Assembly (NCBI GenBank): GCA_036365145.1
Contig: JAEOAD010000030.1
Coordinates: forward strand, 12,121,001-12,185,000
From: Orientallactaga sibirica
Taxonomy: Eukaryota > Chordata > Mammalia > Rodentia > Dipodidae
DNA length: 64,000 bases
Direction: 5' to 3'
Part shown: one piece after another, positions 21,900 to 34,300 of the stretch
How positions within the stretch are numbered: position 1 is the first letter of the stretch
Layout: each line of letters begins with the position of its first letter
Position numbers and translations under genes: made by a program
Notes under the pieces: generated by a model
The model's database searches: none
What the model was told of the DNA's origin: nothing
Seen by the model: only the letters and a program-made list of their open reading frames with translations

Positions 21900-24800
21900 G
21901 AGGCTGAGATCATGTAGCACACCTCCACCTCCATCATTGACATGGTTGCTGGCTTCATGGAGCACACCAGCACTTCAGGCTTTGATGTGGATGCTGGGAT
22001 CATGGAGCAAAACTGTACCTCCTGCATGACAAGGATGCTGAGATCATGGAGCACACCACAGCCTCCGGCATTCACATAGATGCTGAGATCATGGTGCATA
22101 CCACCACATCCCACATTGACATTAATTCTGGGAGAATGGTGCAGATCATCCCCTCCAGCATTGACATAGATGGAGAGATCAAGGAGCATACCACTGCCTC
22201 CCCCATTGACATGGATATGGGATCATGGAGCATACCACTACTTCCAGCATTTGCATGGATTCTGGAATAATATTGCACACAACCATTTCCAGAATTGACA
22301 TGGATTGAGAGATTATGATGCATACCACTACCTCCAGCATTGCCATAGATGCTAGGATCATGGAGCACACCTCCACCTCAGGGATTGCAATGGGGTCATG
22401 GCGCACACCACCCCCTCCAGCATTGATATGTATGCTGAGATCATGGAGCATACCACTACTTGTAGGATTGAGATGGATTCTAAGATCATGGAGCATACCA
22501 GCACCATCAGCATTGTCATGGATGCTGAATTCATGAAGCACACCATCATCTCCATCAATGTCATTGATGCTGAGACCATGGAGCACACCAGCCCCTCCAG
22601 CATTGACATCGATGATGAGACCATGGAAGAAACTTGCACCTCCAGCACGGACATGGTTTGTGGAATTATGGAGCACACCACTACCTCCAGCATTAGCATG
22701 GATTCTGGTAACATGAGTGCCCCAGCAGCTCCAACATTGACATGGATTCTTGGATCACAGAGCACACAACCACCTCCAGCATTGATGTGGATGCTGGGAT
22801 CATGGAGCAGTCCAGCACCTTGGGGTTTAACATGGAAGGTAGGATCATGGACCACACCAGCACCTCCAGCATTTTTACATGGATGCTGGGGTCATGGAGC
22901 ACACCACTACTTCCAATATTGATGTGGATACTGGGATCATGGACCATACCACCACCTCCAGCACTGACACAGATGCTATGATCATGGAGCACACCACCAC
23001 CTCCAGCATTGACATAAATGTAGTGATAATGGAGAACACCACGACTTCTGGCATTGACATGGATGCTGGAATCATGAAACACACCACCACCTCAAGTATT
23101 GACATGCATGCTGAGATCATGCAGTACAACTGCACTACCTGTTTTGACATGGATGCTGAGATCATGGTGCACACCACCACCTCTGACATTGACATTGATG
23201 CTGGGGAAATGGTGCAGACCACAACCTCCAGCATTGACATAGATGCTTAGATCATGGTGCACACCACCATCTCTCCCACTGCCATGATCCTGGGATCATG
23301 GCACACCATCACTTCCAGCATTGACATGGATTCTGGTATCATGGAGCACACTACAACTTCCAGCATTGACATGGATGCTGAGATCATGGAGCACACCTCC
23401 ACCCCATCATTGACATGGTTGCTGGCATCATGGAGTACACCAGCACCTCAGGGTTTGACATGGATGCTGGGATCATGTAGCACACCAGTAGTGCTAGCAT
23501 TGACAGGGATGCTGATATCTTGGACCATGCCACTACCTCCAGCACTGACATGGATATGGTTATCTTGTAGCACACCACCACGTCCAGCATAGACATGGAT
23601 TCTGGCATCCTGGAGGACACTACCACCTCCAACTTTTAAATTGATGCTGAGTTCTTGGAACACACCACCACCTCCAGCATTGATATAGATGCTGGGATCA
23701 TGGAGCACATCACCATCTCCAGCATTGACATTGATACTGAGATTTTAGTACACGCCACCACCTCCAGTATTGACATAGATTCTGGGATCATGGAGCACAC
23801 CAACACTGAAAGCATGGTCATGGATGCTGGGTTCATGGAGGACCCCAACACAGATAGCATTGACATATATGCTGGAAATATGGCACACACCACCACCTCC
23901 AATATTGACATTGATGCTGGGATCATTGAGCACACCACCACTTCCAGCATTGACATAGATGCTGGGATCATAGAGCATACCACCACCTCCAGCATTGACA
24001 TAGATGCTGGGTTATTGGAGCACACCACAACCTCCAGCACTGAAATGGATGCTGGGATCATGGAGCACACCACCACCTCCAGCTATGGATGTTAAGATCA
24101 CCACCTTATGGATTGAAATGGATGCTGGGATCATGGAGCAGCCCACCACCTCCACATTGACATGGATGCTGGGATCATGGGGCATATGAGCATCTCAGGC
24201 ATTGACATTGATAATGGGATCATGGAGCACATCACAACCTCCAGTATTAACAAGGATGCTGAGATCATGGAGCAAACCAGAATCTCCAGCATTGACATGG
24301 ATGCTGGCATCATGGAGCACACCAGCTCCTCAGCATTTGAAATGGATGCTCTCATCATGGAGCACACCACAACCTCCACATTGACATGGCGTGTGGAATT
24401 ATGGAGCACACTACTACCTCCAGCATTGATATGGATGCTGTGATCATGGAGCACACCAGTACCCCCACATTAACATGTATGCTGGTATCATGGAGCATCC
24501 CACAACCTCCAGGACTGACATGGTTTCTGGGATCAAGGAGAACACTACTACCTCCATCACTGATATTGATGCTGGGATCACCACCTTAGTGATTGAAATG
24601 GATGTGGGATCATGGAGTAGCCCACCATCTCCCACATTGACATGGATGCTGGGATCATGGAGCACATGAGCACCTAGAGCATTAACATGGATAAGAGGAT
24701 TGTGGAGAACACCAGCACTTCCAGCATTGACATGGATGCTGGCATCATGGAGAACACCAGCTCCTCAGGGTTTGACATGGATGCTGCAATCATGGAGCAC

Positions 24801-25940
24801 ACCACCACCTCCAGCATTGACATGGATGCTGAGATCATGGAGCACACCATAACCATAGGGATTGAAATGTATCCTGGGATCATGGAGCATCCCACCACCT
24901 CCCACATTGCCAGGGTACTGGGAACTTGAAACATACTAGAACCTCAAGCATTGACATGGATGCTGAGATCATGGAGCACACCAGCACCTCCCACATGACC
25001 ATGGATGCTGGGATCATGGAGCACCTCACAACTCTAGTATTGACATGGTTGCTGGGATCATGGAGCACACCACCCCTCCCACACTGATATGGGTGCTGAG
25101 ATCATAGACACACCAGCATCTCCAGCATTGACTTGTATACTGAGATCATGGAGTACACCTTCACCTCCATCATTGACATGGTTGCTGGAATCATGGAGCA
25201 CATCAGCACCTAGGGTTTGATATGGATGCTGAGATCATGGAGCACATTAGCAACTCCAGTATTGACATGGATACTGGAATCATGGAGCATACCACCACCT
25301 CCAGCTTTGACATGGCTGCTGTTATCATGTAGCTCAACACCACGTCTCACACTGACATGGATGCTGGCATCCTGGAGGACACTACCACCTCAAAAATTGA
25401 AATTGATGCTGAGTTCTTGGAACACACCACCACCTCTGGTATTGACAAAGATGCTGGGAACACTGAGCATCTTCAGCATTGACACTGACATTGAGATCTT
25501 GGAACACACCACCACCTCCAGTATTGACATAGATCCTGGGATTATGGAGCATACCACCACCTCCAGAATTGACCTACATGCTGGAATCATGGAGAACACC
25601 AACACCAAAAGCATTGTCATGGATGCTGGGTTCATGGAGGACAACACCACCTATAGCACTGACATAGATGATGGAAACATGGAGCACACCACCACCTCCA
25701 ACATTGACATGGATGCTGGGATCATGAAGCACAGCACCACTCCCACATTGACATGGATGCTAGGATTGTGTTGCACACAAATACATCCCACATGGACATG
25801 GATGGTGAGATCATGGAGCACACTACTTCCAGTATTGACATTGATGCTGGGATCATGGAGCAAACCACCACCTTAGCGATTGAAATGGATGCTGGGATGA
25901 TACAGCAGCCCACCACCTCCCACACTGACATGAATGCTGG
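21900..25940. repeat. Higher-order blocks within the 45-bp array
   Basis: Distinctive variant units recur in the same order. 'cattgacatggttgctgg' occurs at about 21934, 23406 and 25171. 'ctggcatcctggaggac' occurs at 23602 and 25364. 'ggatgctgggttcatggag' occurs at about 23822 and 25620. 'gattgaaatggatg' after 'accacctta' occurs at 24111, 24591 and 25878. Spacings are about 1.47 kb, then about 1.76-1.80 kb, plus a local 480-bp duplication. Left of the MaLR the same logic links 18250-18420 to 22285-22440 and 19190-19480 to 22600-22790, about 1.4-1.5 kb apart after subtracting the insertions. Confidence 0.8.
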
Positions 25941-26806
25941 GATCATGGAGCACACCACAATGTCCAGCATTGATGTGGATGCTGTATTCATGGAGCACAC
26001 CACCACCTTCCACACTAACATGGATGCTGGAATCATGGGTCACACCAGCACCTCCAGCATTGACGTGGATACTGGGATCATGTAGCATACCACTACATTC
26101 AGCATTGACATGGATGATGGGATCGTGGAGCACATGAGCACATCGAGTATTGACATGGATTCTTGGATCATGGAACATACCACATCCTAAAGTACTGGTA
26201 TGGATGCTAAGAGTATGGAGCACACCGCCACCTCCCACATTGACATGAATGCAGGATCTTGGAGAACACGAGAAGGTGCAGCATTGACATGGGCCCTGGG
26301 ATCATGGAGCACACCAGCAACTCCAGTATTGACATGGATGGTGGGATATTGGAGTACACCACCATCTCCAGCATTGGCATAGATGCTGGGATCATGGATC
26401 ACACCACCACATACAGCTTTAACATTCATGCTGCTATCATGGAGCACGCCACCATCTCTAACAATGACATGGATATTGGAATCATAGAGCACACCATCAC
26501 CTCCAGTATTGACATGGATGCTGGCACTACCACCTGGAGCACACTACCACCTCCAGCATAGACATTGATGCTTAGTTATTAGAACAATCAATTGTTAATT
26601 TTTGCTGCACACTTCATTACTGTATTTGAGTTAGTTCTCCCTATCTTAAATTACAAGATTAATTCTATGTGTTCTTTATTGTTATCTCTGCTTTAGAATG
26701 TACAAAAACTTGTGAAAATGATTAAAAATATGTTCCATTCACATATGGAAATTATTTTGATAGGTAGATTTAAAAATAAAGTTTTCCTCAGAGAAAATAA
26801 AATAAT

Positions 26807-27011
26807 AGGGCTGGACAGATGGCTTAGTGGTTAATGGGCTTGTCTTTGAGGCCAAAGGACCAGGTTCAATTCCCCAGTACCCATGTAAGACAGATGCACA
26901 AGGAGGCACATGTGTCTGGAGTTTGTTGGTAGTGGCTAGAGGCCCAGAAGAGCTTATTCTCTCTCTATCTATCTATCTGCCTCTTTCTCTCTCTCAAATA
27001 AAAAAACATTA
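26807..27011 (+). mobile_element. tRNA-derived SINE, short subfamily
   Basis: GGGCTGGACAGATGGCTTAG head, one B box (GGTTCAATTCCCC), 'gtctggagtttgtt', a TC/TATC tail and A-run. It lies 230 bp past the end of the 45-bp array. Confidence 0.9.
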
Positions 27012-27484
27012 AAAATAAAATTAAAATACACATTTTAGCTTATATTATGCACATCAATAAACTAGATTTTTGAAATCCCATTTTAAAGTCAACTATCCTG
27101 GAGCATTGCAAAATTTCAACCATTTCAGATTTGAACTAATTAATTTAACTAATATTCAACCAACTTGTTTCAGTTCATATTAGTAAATAATTGGTTAATT
27201 GAATATGTGTTGGAAGTAAATATAGCAGGAAAATGGTGCCTTGACAATTCAAATGTGAATCTCAGAAAGTCAAAATAAGAAATACTACATATTTAAAAAA
27301 AAATATGCACAAGCAACTGAACAAAAACTCTATTTCTCCCTTAATTTTTAGGATAGGGTGATAATCAAAAAACTTTGACACAATTGATCCTAGAATTAAC
27401 AGAAAATAACTGCCTGGAAATATTCTGTATTTGGTCAGCTTTTTGTTGTGGGTAAACTTCAGTGGGATTGTTGTACCTATTACT
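27012..27484. other. Intergenic, AT-rich
   Basis: No gene seen between the SINE and the first of three L1s. Confidence 0.55.
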
Positions 27485-29041
27485 TCTTTTTTTAATGTAT
27501 TTTTATTAGTTATGAATATAGAATATATACAGCCATGATGGTACCATCATTAGCCTTCTCCTTGTCCTGCCCCCATGGGTGAGGTTGGTCTTGCCTTATA
27601 GGGGTAGCCATCAGTTATGCAGGAGAGGCAATGACTCTGTGTACAATGACCCAACTCATGTCTCTAACAATCTTTCTGGCCCCTCTTCTGCAAATTTCCC
27701 TGAGCCACATTGGGTTCATTTTAGGTCTACTTCAGTGACGAGGTTTTGTGAGTCTCTGTGTCTCTGGATATCTGGTTTGGTAGGGGTTGAGTGTTCTTTG
27801 TGTCTATCTCCTTTGCCCTTGTTCTTGTACCAGGCTCATCAATAAAGCAGCCCTCTTGCTCATTTCCCCTGTGATTCTATGGCTTCAGCTGGTGCCCTGT
27901 TGAGGTGTGATGGGATAATTCTCTCCTCAGGATCTGTGTCCATTTGAAAAAGAGAAGCAGATTCTCCAATGGAGAGTGAGGTCAGCACAAGATACATAGA
28001 TAACCATTATTATTTTAGAGAGAATTTAATAGATGTAGGCTCTCTTGTATCCCACTATTGGTGGGAACTTGATATTGGAGAGTGGGCACATATTTGGATA
28101 TGGTTCTGACTTGTTTCCCATTTCCAGGTATGGGTTCCATTCCACTGAGTGAATCTGTTACCATAATCTAGAGCAGTTGGTAACCCACCATGGCTGTGTG
28201 CCACTACTCACTTGTGTGAGCATCATGTCAGGATGTTTGCTGCTGAGTAGCTTAGACCACGAGTTGCTTAGACAGTTGTTGGTTGTTTTCCCCCACTTAT
28301 GTAGCATCTTCTAGCACTAGACAAGCTAACTGTCTGGGGACTGACTCTTCCAGATTCCAGCCACATCTCTCCATGTTCCATCTGAACAGCATATGGTGTC
28401 TTCAACAGTAGGGTCTTACCAATAACCTTTGTTGGGTCATCAAGTACTCTGACAGAAATCTGTCTTCTTTTGGGAAATCTTGTAGGTCTCACTGATCAGC
28501 AGCTCATTGTGGATGTTAACCACATGCTGGTATTGGGAGTTATAGGTCAGTGCCAAGGGAAAGGAAGGAAGAAAAAGTATAGGTAATATGAAAGAGAAAG
28601 AAATAAGTGAGAAAAGAGGGATTGATAGAGAGAAAATCAGGATAAGATTGAGGTTAGCCTTCATCATACCCTCTTCAGGACCCTGTGATTCATGTGTTCT
28701 CTCCAAGCACCTGATGCAGGTTCAACCTTTTAGTATGTCTTTCAGGATATAGGATTTTTGTGGTACCATTTCCATTTGGGTCCAGTTTTTTGCCCCCCCC
28801 TTTCCCTGCCCGCCCACCATCCCTATTGTCCTGCCCTCAAGATGTTTATTAGGTGTACCAGCATCTCAGGAAAATACAGGTTAGGAGACACAGATGAGTG
28901 AGACCATGCGACGCTTATCTTTCTGTGATTGGATGAATTCACTAAGAATGATCTGTTCCAAGTCTGACCATTTTTCTTCAAATTGCTTTGTGTCATTTTT
29001 CCTTACTGCTGTGTAGAATTCCATTGTGGCACAGCTTTTGT

Positions 29042-29832
29042 TGTTAATTTCTAGCAACACAGCAATTGTGATCTGATATCATGCAGGAAATTATGTTAAT
29101 CCTCCTAAATACGTGGAGACAGGCTTTATGACCCAGTATGTGATCTATTTTAGAGAACGTTCCATGGGCTGCTGAGATGAATGTGTAATCTGTGTTTTTT
29201 GGGTAGAATATAGATGCCTGTTAGGTCTAATTGATCTGTGGTGTTGTTGAGCTCTCTTACTTCCCTGTTCATTTTCTGTTGGGATGATCTGTCTATTGCT
29301 GATAGTGGAGTATTGAAGTCCCCAAGTATGATAGTGTTGGTAGTTATTTCTGTTTTGTTGTCAAGTAGGTTTTGTTTTATGAATTGTGGTGTACCTGTGT
29401 TTGGTGCATAAAAACTGATGATTGTGATATCCTCTTGTTGGATTGTTCCCTTGATGAGCAAGAAGTGGCCTTCTTTATCTTTTTTTATTGCTTTTGGTTT
29501 GAAGTCTATTTTATGTATATAAGTATAGGTACAACTGCTTGTTTCTTGTTTCTGTTTGCTTGGAATATCATTTTCGACACTTTCACCCTGAAGAGGTGTC
29601 TGTCTTTTGTGGTGAGGTGTGTTTCTTGAAGACAGCAGACTGACTGGTCTAATTCTCTGATCCACCCTGTTAGCTTATGTCTTTTGATGGGTGAATTAAG
29701 GCCATTAATATTTAGGGTAACAACTGTGGGGTTTGATTTAATACCTGCTGTATTGTGGTGGTTTATGTGGTTTGGTGTTCTCTTAGTCTTTGCAGTTTTT
29801 GTGCCTTTCTCACTTCTGTAGCAGACAGCTAC
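29042..29832 (-). pseudogene. L1 ORF2 endonuclease-domain remnant
   Basis: Minus-strand ORFs contain the apurinic-endonuclease-like landmarks LNINGLNSP, QETHL, YAPN and GDFNTPLS, in order. A frameshift splits them, and the sequence breaks off where the deletion joins the ORF2 C-terminus. The reverse-transcriptase domain is absent. Confidence 0.9.
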
Positions 29833-31165
29833 AGATCCACCCAGTGACATTTCCTCCAGCCAGTTGGATGAAGATGCAAACTATAAACTAATAAAACACT
29901 GAATACATTGGAGGGTCATCTATTCAAGCTACCACATTCTGCCACTGGCCCTCAATAGCTTCAAGACCATCACATATTGTAAATTGTGTTCAGTCCAATT
30001 TCAAAGGCTCCCACAGTCTTTACCAACTTAAGATAGTTTTAAAGTCCCAAGTCTCATCTGAGATTTAAGATTGTCTCTTAGCTGTGAGTCCTGTAAAATC
30101 AAACAAGTTATATACTTTCAACATATAAAGGCACATAGTAAACATTTTCAACTGGTATAAGGCATAGCAAGGAGAGAATAGAACAATGCAAACTTAACCA
30201 CCATCAAACAATCATCAAACTTCTGCAGTTCAAGTTCAATATAACCAGAGACTGACAATCTCCATGTTTTCCAATTCCATCCTTCCTGCTGGGCAGAGTA
30301 GCCAGGGAAAATTTCCATCTCAGGCCAACAGTGCACTCCATTGTAGCCCTTGCACAGTGCTGGTATATCCAAAATGTCTTAAGGTCTCCATGCAAACCTC
30401 CATCTTCTAAAGGCTTTTCTAGCCTATCAGGGAATCATGCTCTGCCTCATGCCGTATCTTAGCAGCAGCTCCTGGAAACATGTGCAATTCATGACCACTC
30501 TGTGCATTTTTCAAGCTTCCAAAACTAATGCGTGGTGTGCAGGACACAGCCATATTCTTAATTTAGGGACAAAAAAAAAATGTAATCTTGAAAAGTAGGT
30601 TCCTTTTCCATTCAACTCTTTACAAAAGTGTTTGCATTTCTAACAGTCATTCCTAAGGCATCTTGTCCATTATTTTAATAAGAAGTTGGGCTAGCCATCT
30701 TCCTTAAAATTGCTAATGTGTTGACAATAGCAGTTTCTGTACCTTAAAACTAGTCTCAGTTTTTAACTTATTTGAGGTCTTCCAACTTAAACTTTTAAAT
30801 CTCTCAGTCCAATATCTTTAGCCACGCACATCAGTCCATCACAAATATAACCTTGATCAAACCCTCTGGGCCTGGGAAGCAGGATGCAGCCATCCTTTGT
30901 GCCAACAAAGTCTTCTGCAGTCTTTCCCTCACCTTATAAAGTTCATAAACCAAGCCTCCTCCAAGTTCAATACTGTTTGCACTTAGCATTCTCAAATTCT
31001 CATCAGAATAGTCAATAATACTTGGCTTACCACTCCAGAAGGAGCCTTCAGTTGCAAATACCAACTCCATGCCCATTCCTCCAAAACAAAGGTTCCAAAA
31101 GACCAAAATCCACATGGTCAGGTTTATCTCACCATATCTGGTATCAACTTCTATAGCAGAAGTTC
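29833..31165 (-). mobile_element. Truncated ERVL-MaLR copy, minus strand
   Basis: It matches the MaLR at 19612-21538 in reverse: about 100 bp of the 3' LTR (starting TGTGGTAGCTTGAATAG on minus at 29932), the polypurine end, and essentially all of the interior to the primer-binding region (GAAGTTGATACC). Only about ten bases of the 5' LTR end remain (near 31160). Both LTRs are cut where L1 sequence begins, so this is not a clean retroviral insertion. Confidence 0.85.
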
Positions 31166-31390
31166 TGTAAGGTTTGGTTATTGTGATCTACTTCTCCCGG
31201 TTACTTGTGGTTGGTTATTTGCTTCTTCTGTTATATTTGTTTAGAGTTTCTGTACTCCACTTGGCTGACTCTATTCTTGAGAACTTCTACAGAGTTTTGG
31301 GGTTGTACAATTTGGTTTGTATTTTCTACTGTTTTTTTATGTATAGTTTCCATCCCTCTATTGAGTTCCCATTTCACGTCATTTTCTGAT

Positions 31391-34300
31391 TTTCTTTTTT
31401 TTTTTTTTTATTGACAACTTCTATACTTACATACAAAAATGCATGATATTTCCCTCCCCTCCCCTCATTCCCCTTTATAACTCCAATCTCCACTGTATCC
31501 CCTCCTTCTCTCTATTAGTCTCTCTTTTAATTTGATGTCATCATCTTTTCCTTCTATTATGAGGGTCTTGTGAAGTTATTGCTAAGCACTGCGAGGTCAT
31601 GGATATTAAGGCCCATTTCTTTCTAGGCAGTTGCATTGTAAGGAGTCATACCCTTCCTTTGGCTCTTCCATTCTATCCGCCCCTCTTCTGCAATGGTCTC
31701 TGAGCCTTGGAGGGTGAGACAGAGATGTTTCAGTGCTGGGCACTCCTCCATCCCTTCTTCTCAGCACTATGTTGCCTTTTGAGTCATCCCAGTGGTCATC
31801 ACCATCTGAAAAGAGAAGCTTCTCTAACCAGAAGTGAGAGTAGCGTTAATATGAGAATATGAATATTAAGTGTAGTGCCCCCAGGGCAGCTTGGCAGGAA
31901 TAATATATACATTTAACCAGGCAAGAGCAGGCTTTATACCCCTAAGGCTCATGACCTCCCCTGCCATACTTAGGTTCTTGAGTACCAGTTACGTATTCCC
32001 TCCCATAGGGAGGGCCTTCAGTCCAATTATGGAGCAGTTGGTTACCCCAAGAGCAGACATACCACCATTGCACCCATTCAGTAATTGGGCCTATATGGCC
32101 AAACTTGAATTTTCAGTGTTTTCACTGCTGATGACTTCTGTCTCCCAAAGTGCTGCACGCAGTGCAGCTTTTTTCCAGCTTTCAGTTTGCTGGTCTACAG
32201 GGAGAAGGTTTTCTGCTCAGCACCAGCTTGCTTTCTCAGTGACCTTGCCTCTCAGGCAAGAGATGTCTTTAGCATTAGGGTCTTACCATCTGTTTCTTAA
32301 GGGCAACCAAGGGCTTTGGCATAGCCTTTAATGTTTTGGACACTACCGGGACCACCTTGGCCAACAACTCACTGGAAGGTATCCCATACCAGGCACTGCA
32401 AATTTTCTAGTAACAGTCTACAGCTTCTAGATGTGCCATTATTCAAAAAAGTAAGTTTACATAAGTCTTATTCACAGTATCTTGAACTTTGATTGACCCT
32501 CCCCCTGCCTTTCTTTCATGCATTCTTTTCCCATGGCTTCTCTTAGACCATTCCCCTCCCTGTAATCTGTTCTTCTACTTACATATGTGCAATGCCATAC
32601 TCTTAAATCCTTCCCTCCTGCCTCCCTTATAGCCTTTTACGAGCTTACTGGTTTCTGATACCTCCTTTTGGTTCCAGTTCACACACAAGTCTACACATTT
32701 GTAGCTAGTATCCACATGTGAGAAAGAACATGTGACATTTGGATTTCTGAGCCTGCGTTACCTCACTTAATATAATCCTTTCCAGATCCATCCATTTCCC
32801 TGCAAATTTCATACTTTCAGTTTTCTTTATCACTGAATAGAACTCCATTGTGTAAATGTACCACATCTTTATTATCCATTCATCTGTGGAGGGACATCTA
32901 CGCTGGCTCCATTTCTTAGCTATTGTTAATAGAGCAGCAGTAAACATTGTTGTGCAAGTATCTCTAAGGTAGTCAGAAGAGTCCTCCGGATATATGCTTA
33001 GGAGTGCTATAGCTGGATCATATGGTAAATCTATTTTTAGCTGTCTCATGAACCTCCACACTGATTTCCACAATGGCTGGACCAGATTACATTCCCACCA
33101 ACAGTGTAGAAGTGTTCCTCTTTTTCCTCATCCATGCCAACACTTGTCATTTGTTTTCTTGATGGTAGCCATTCTAACAGGAGTGAAATGGAATCTCAAA
33201 GTGGTTTTAATTTGCAATTACCTGGTGGCTAAGGATGTGGAACATTTTTTTAGATTTTTATATGCCATCCGTATTTCATCTTCTGAGAATTCTCTATTTA
33301 GTTCCATAGCCCATGTTTTAAATGGGTTGTTTGACTTCTTATTATTCTGTTTTTTGAGTTCTTTGTATATTCTGGATATTAATCCTATGTCAGATGTATA
33401 GCTGGCAAAGATTTTCTCCCATTCTGTAGGTTGTCTTTTTGCTCTATTCACAGTGTCCTTTGCTGTACAAAAGCTTTGTAATTTCATGAGGTCCCAGTGG
33501 TTGATTAGTGGTTTTATTGCCGAGCAATTGGGGTTATATTCAGAAAGTCCTTGCCTATGCCAATATGTTGAAGGGTTTCCCCTACCTTGTCCTCTAGCAG
33601 TTTCACAGTTTCAGGTCTGATATTAAGGTCCCTGATCCATTTGGACTTGACTCTTGTGTATGGAGAAAGACAAGAATCTATTTTTATCCTTTTACATACA
33701 GATGTCCAGTTTTCCCAGCACCACTTGTTAAAGAGGCTACCTTTTCTCCAATGAATCTTTTTGGCATTTTTGTCAAAAATCATATGGCTGTAGCTGCCTG
33801 GATTAATATTTGGGTCTTCCATTCTGTTCCATTGATCTATTTGTCTATCCTTGTGCCAGTACCATGCTGTTTTTGTTATATGGCTTTGTAATATAACTTA
33901 AAATACCACCAGCCTGATTTTTGTTGCACAAAATTATTTTGGCTATTCGAGGTTTTTTGTGTTTTCAGATGAATTTTAGGATTTTTTTTTTCTATTTCTG
34001 TGAAGAATGCTATTGGGATTTTAATGGGGAGCACATTAAATGTGGAGATTGCTTTTGGTAAGATTGACATTTTCACAATATTGATTCTTCCAGTATAGGA
34101 GCATGGGATGTCTTTCCATGTCCTTGTGTCTTCTGCAATTTGTTGCTCAGGTTTTTTAAAGTTCTCATTGTAGAGATGCTTCACTTCCTTGGTTAAGTTT
34201 ATTCCAAGGTTTTTTTTTGTTTTTGTTTTTTGTTTTTTTGAGGCAATTGTGAATGGGAGAGATTCCCTGATTTCATCCTCTTCATGTTTGTTGTTAGTGT

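Larger units (their letters stand above)
17923..26575. repeat. Large array of a 45-bp tandem repeat (about 134 units), with higher-order structure
   Basis: The unit is 45 bp. Read on + its blocks are ATGGATGCTG, GGATCATGGAGCAC, ACCACCACCTCCAGC and ATTGAC. Most units are 45 bp, a few 39-42 or disturbed. Two LTR elements (18477-19149, 19612-21538) interrupt it, leaving about 6.04 kb of repeat. Four of the six consensus frames lack a stop, giving the peptides IMEHTTTSSIDMDAG and WMLGSWSTPPPPALT on + and SMLEVVVCSMIPASM and VNAGGGGVLHDPSIH on minus. Long ORFs on both strands follow from this. Real units carry frequent stops (e.g. GAG to TAG in 'catgtagcac') and indels in every frame, so a protein gene is not supported. 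The unit has no CpG and one GATC. I do not recognise the family. Confidence 0.97.
27485..31390 (-). mobile_element. L1 with two internal deletions, interrupted by a MaLR fragment (L1-3)
   Basis: Read on minus: an ORF1 segment (31166-31390), the MaLR piece (29833-31165), the ORF2 endonuclease region (29042-29832), a jump at about 29026-29041 straight to the ORF2 C-terminal end (28850-29026), then the 3' UTR ending in a T-rich run at 27485. Compared with the L1s at 35704 and 52931 the whole reverse-transcriptase region (about 2.9 kb) is missing. About 0.6 kb is also missing from the ORF1 3' half. The 3' UTR is of the same type as those of L1-1, L1-5 and L1-7. Confidence 0.85.

Noticed and set aside
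17923..26575. Mucin-like or other repeat protein gene (Thr/Ser-rich 15-residue repeat)
   Set aside because: Stops and frame-breaking indels are frequent, opposite-strand frames are equally open, and there is no signal peptide, flanking unique exon or splice framework.
17923..26575. CRISPR-like repeat array
   Set aside because: The units are contiguous without unique spacers, and the context is a mammalian genome.
17923..26575. PRDM9-type recombination motif in the array
   Set aside because: The CCACCACCTCC run looked similar to the human 13-mer, but the required T position does not match, and rodent PRDM9 motifs differ by species.
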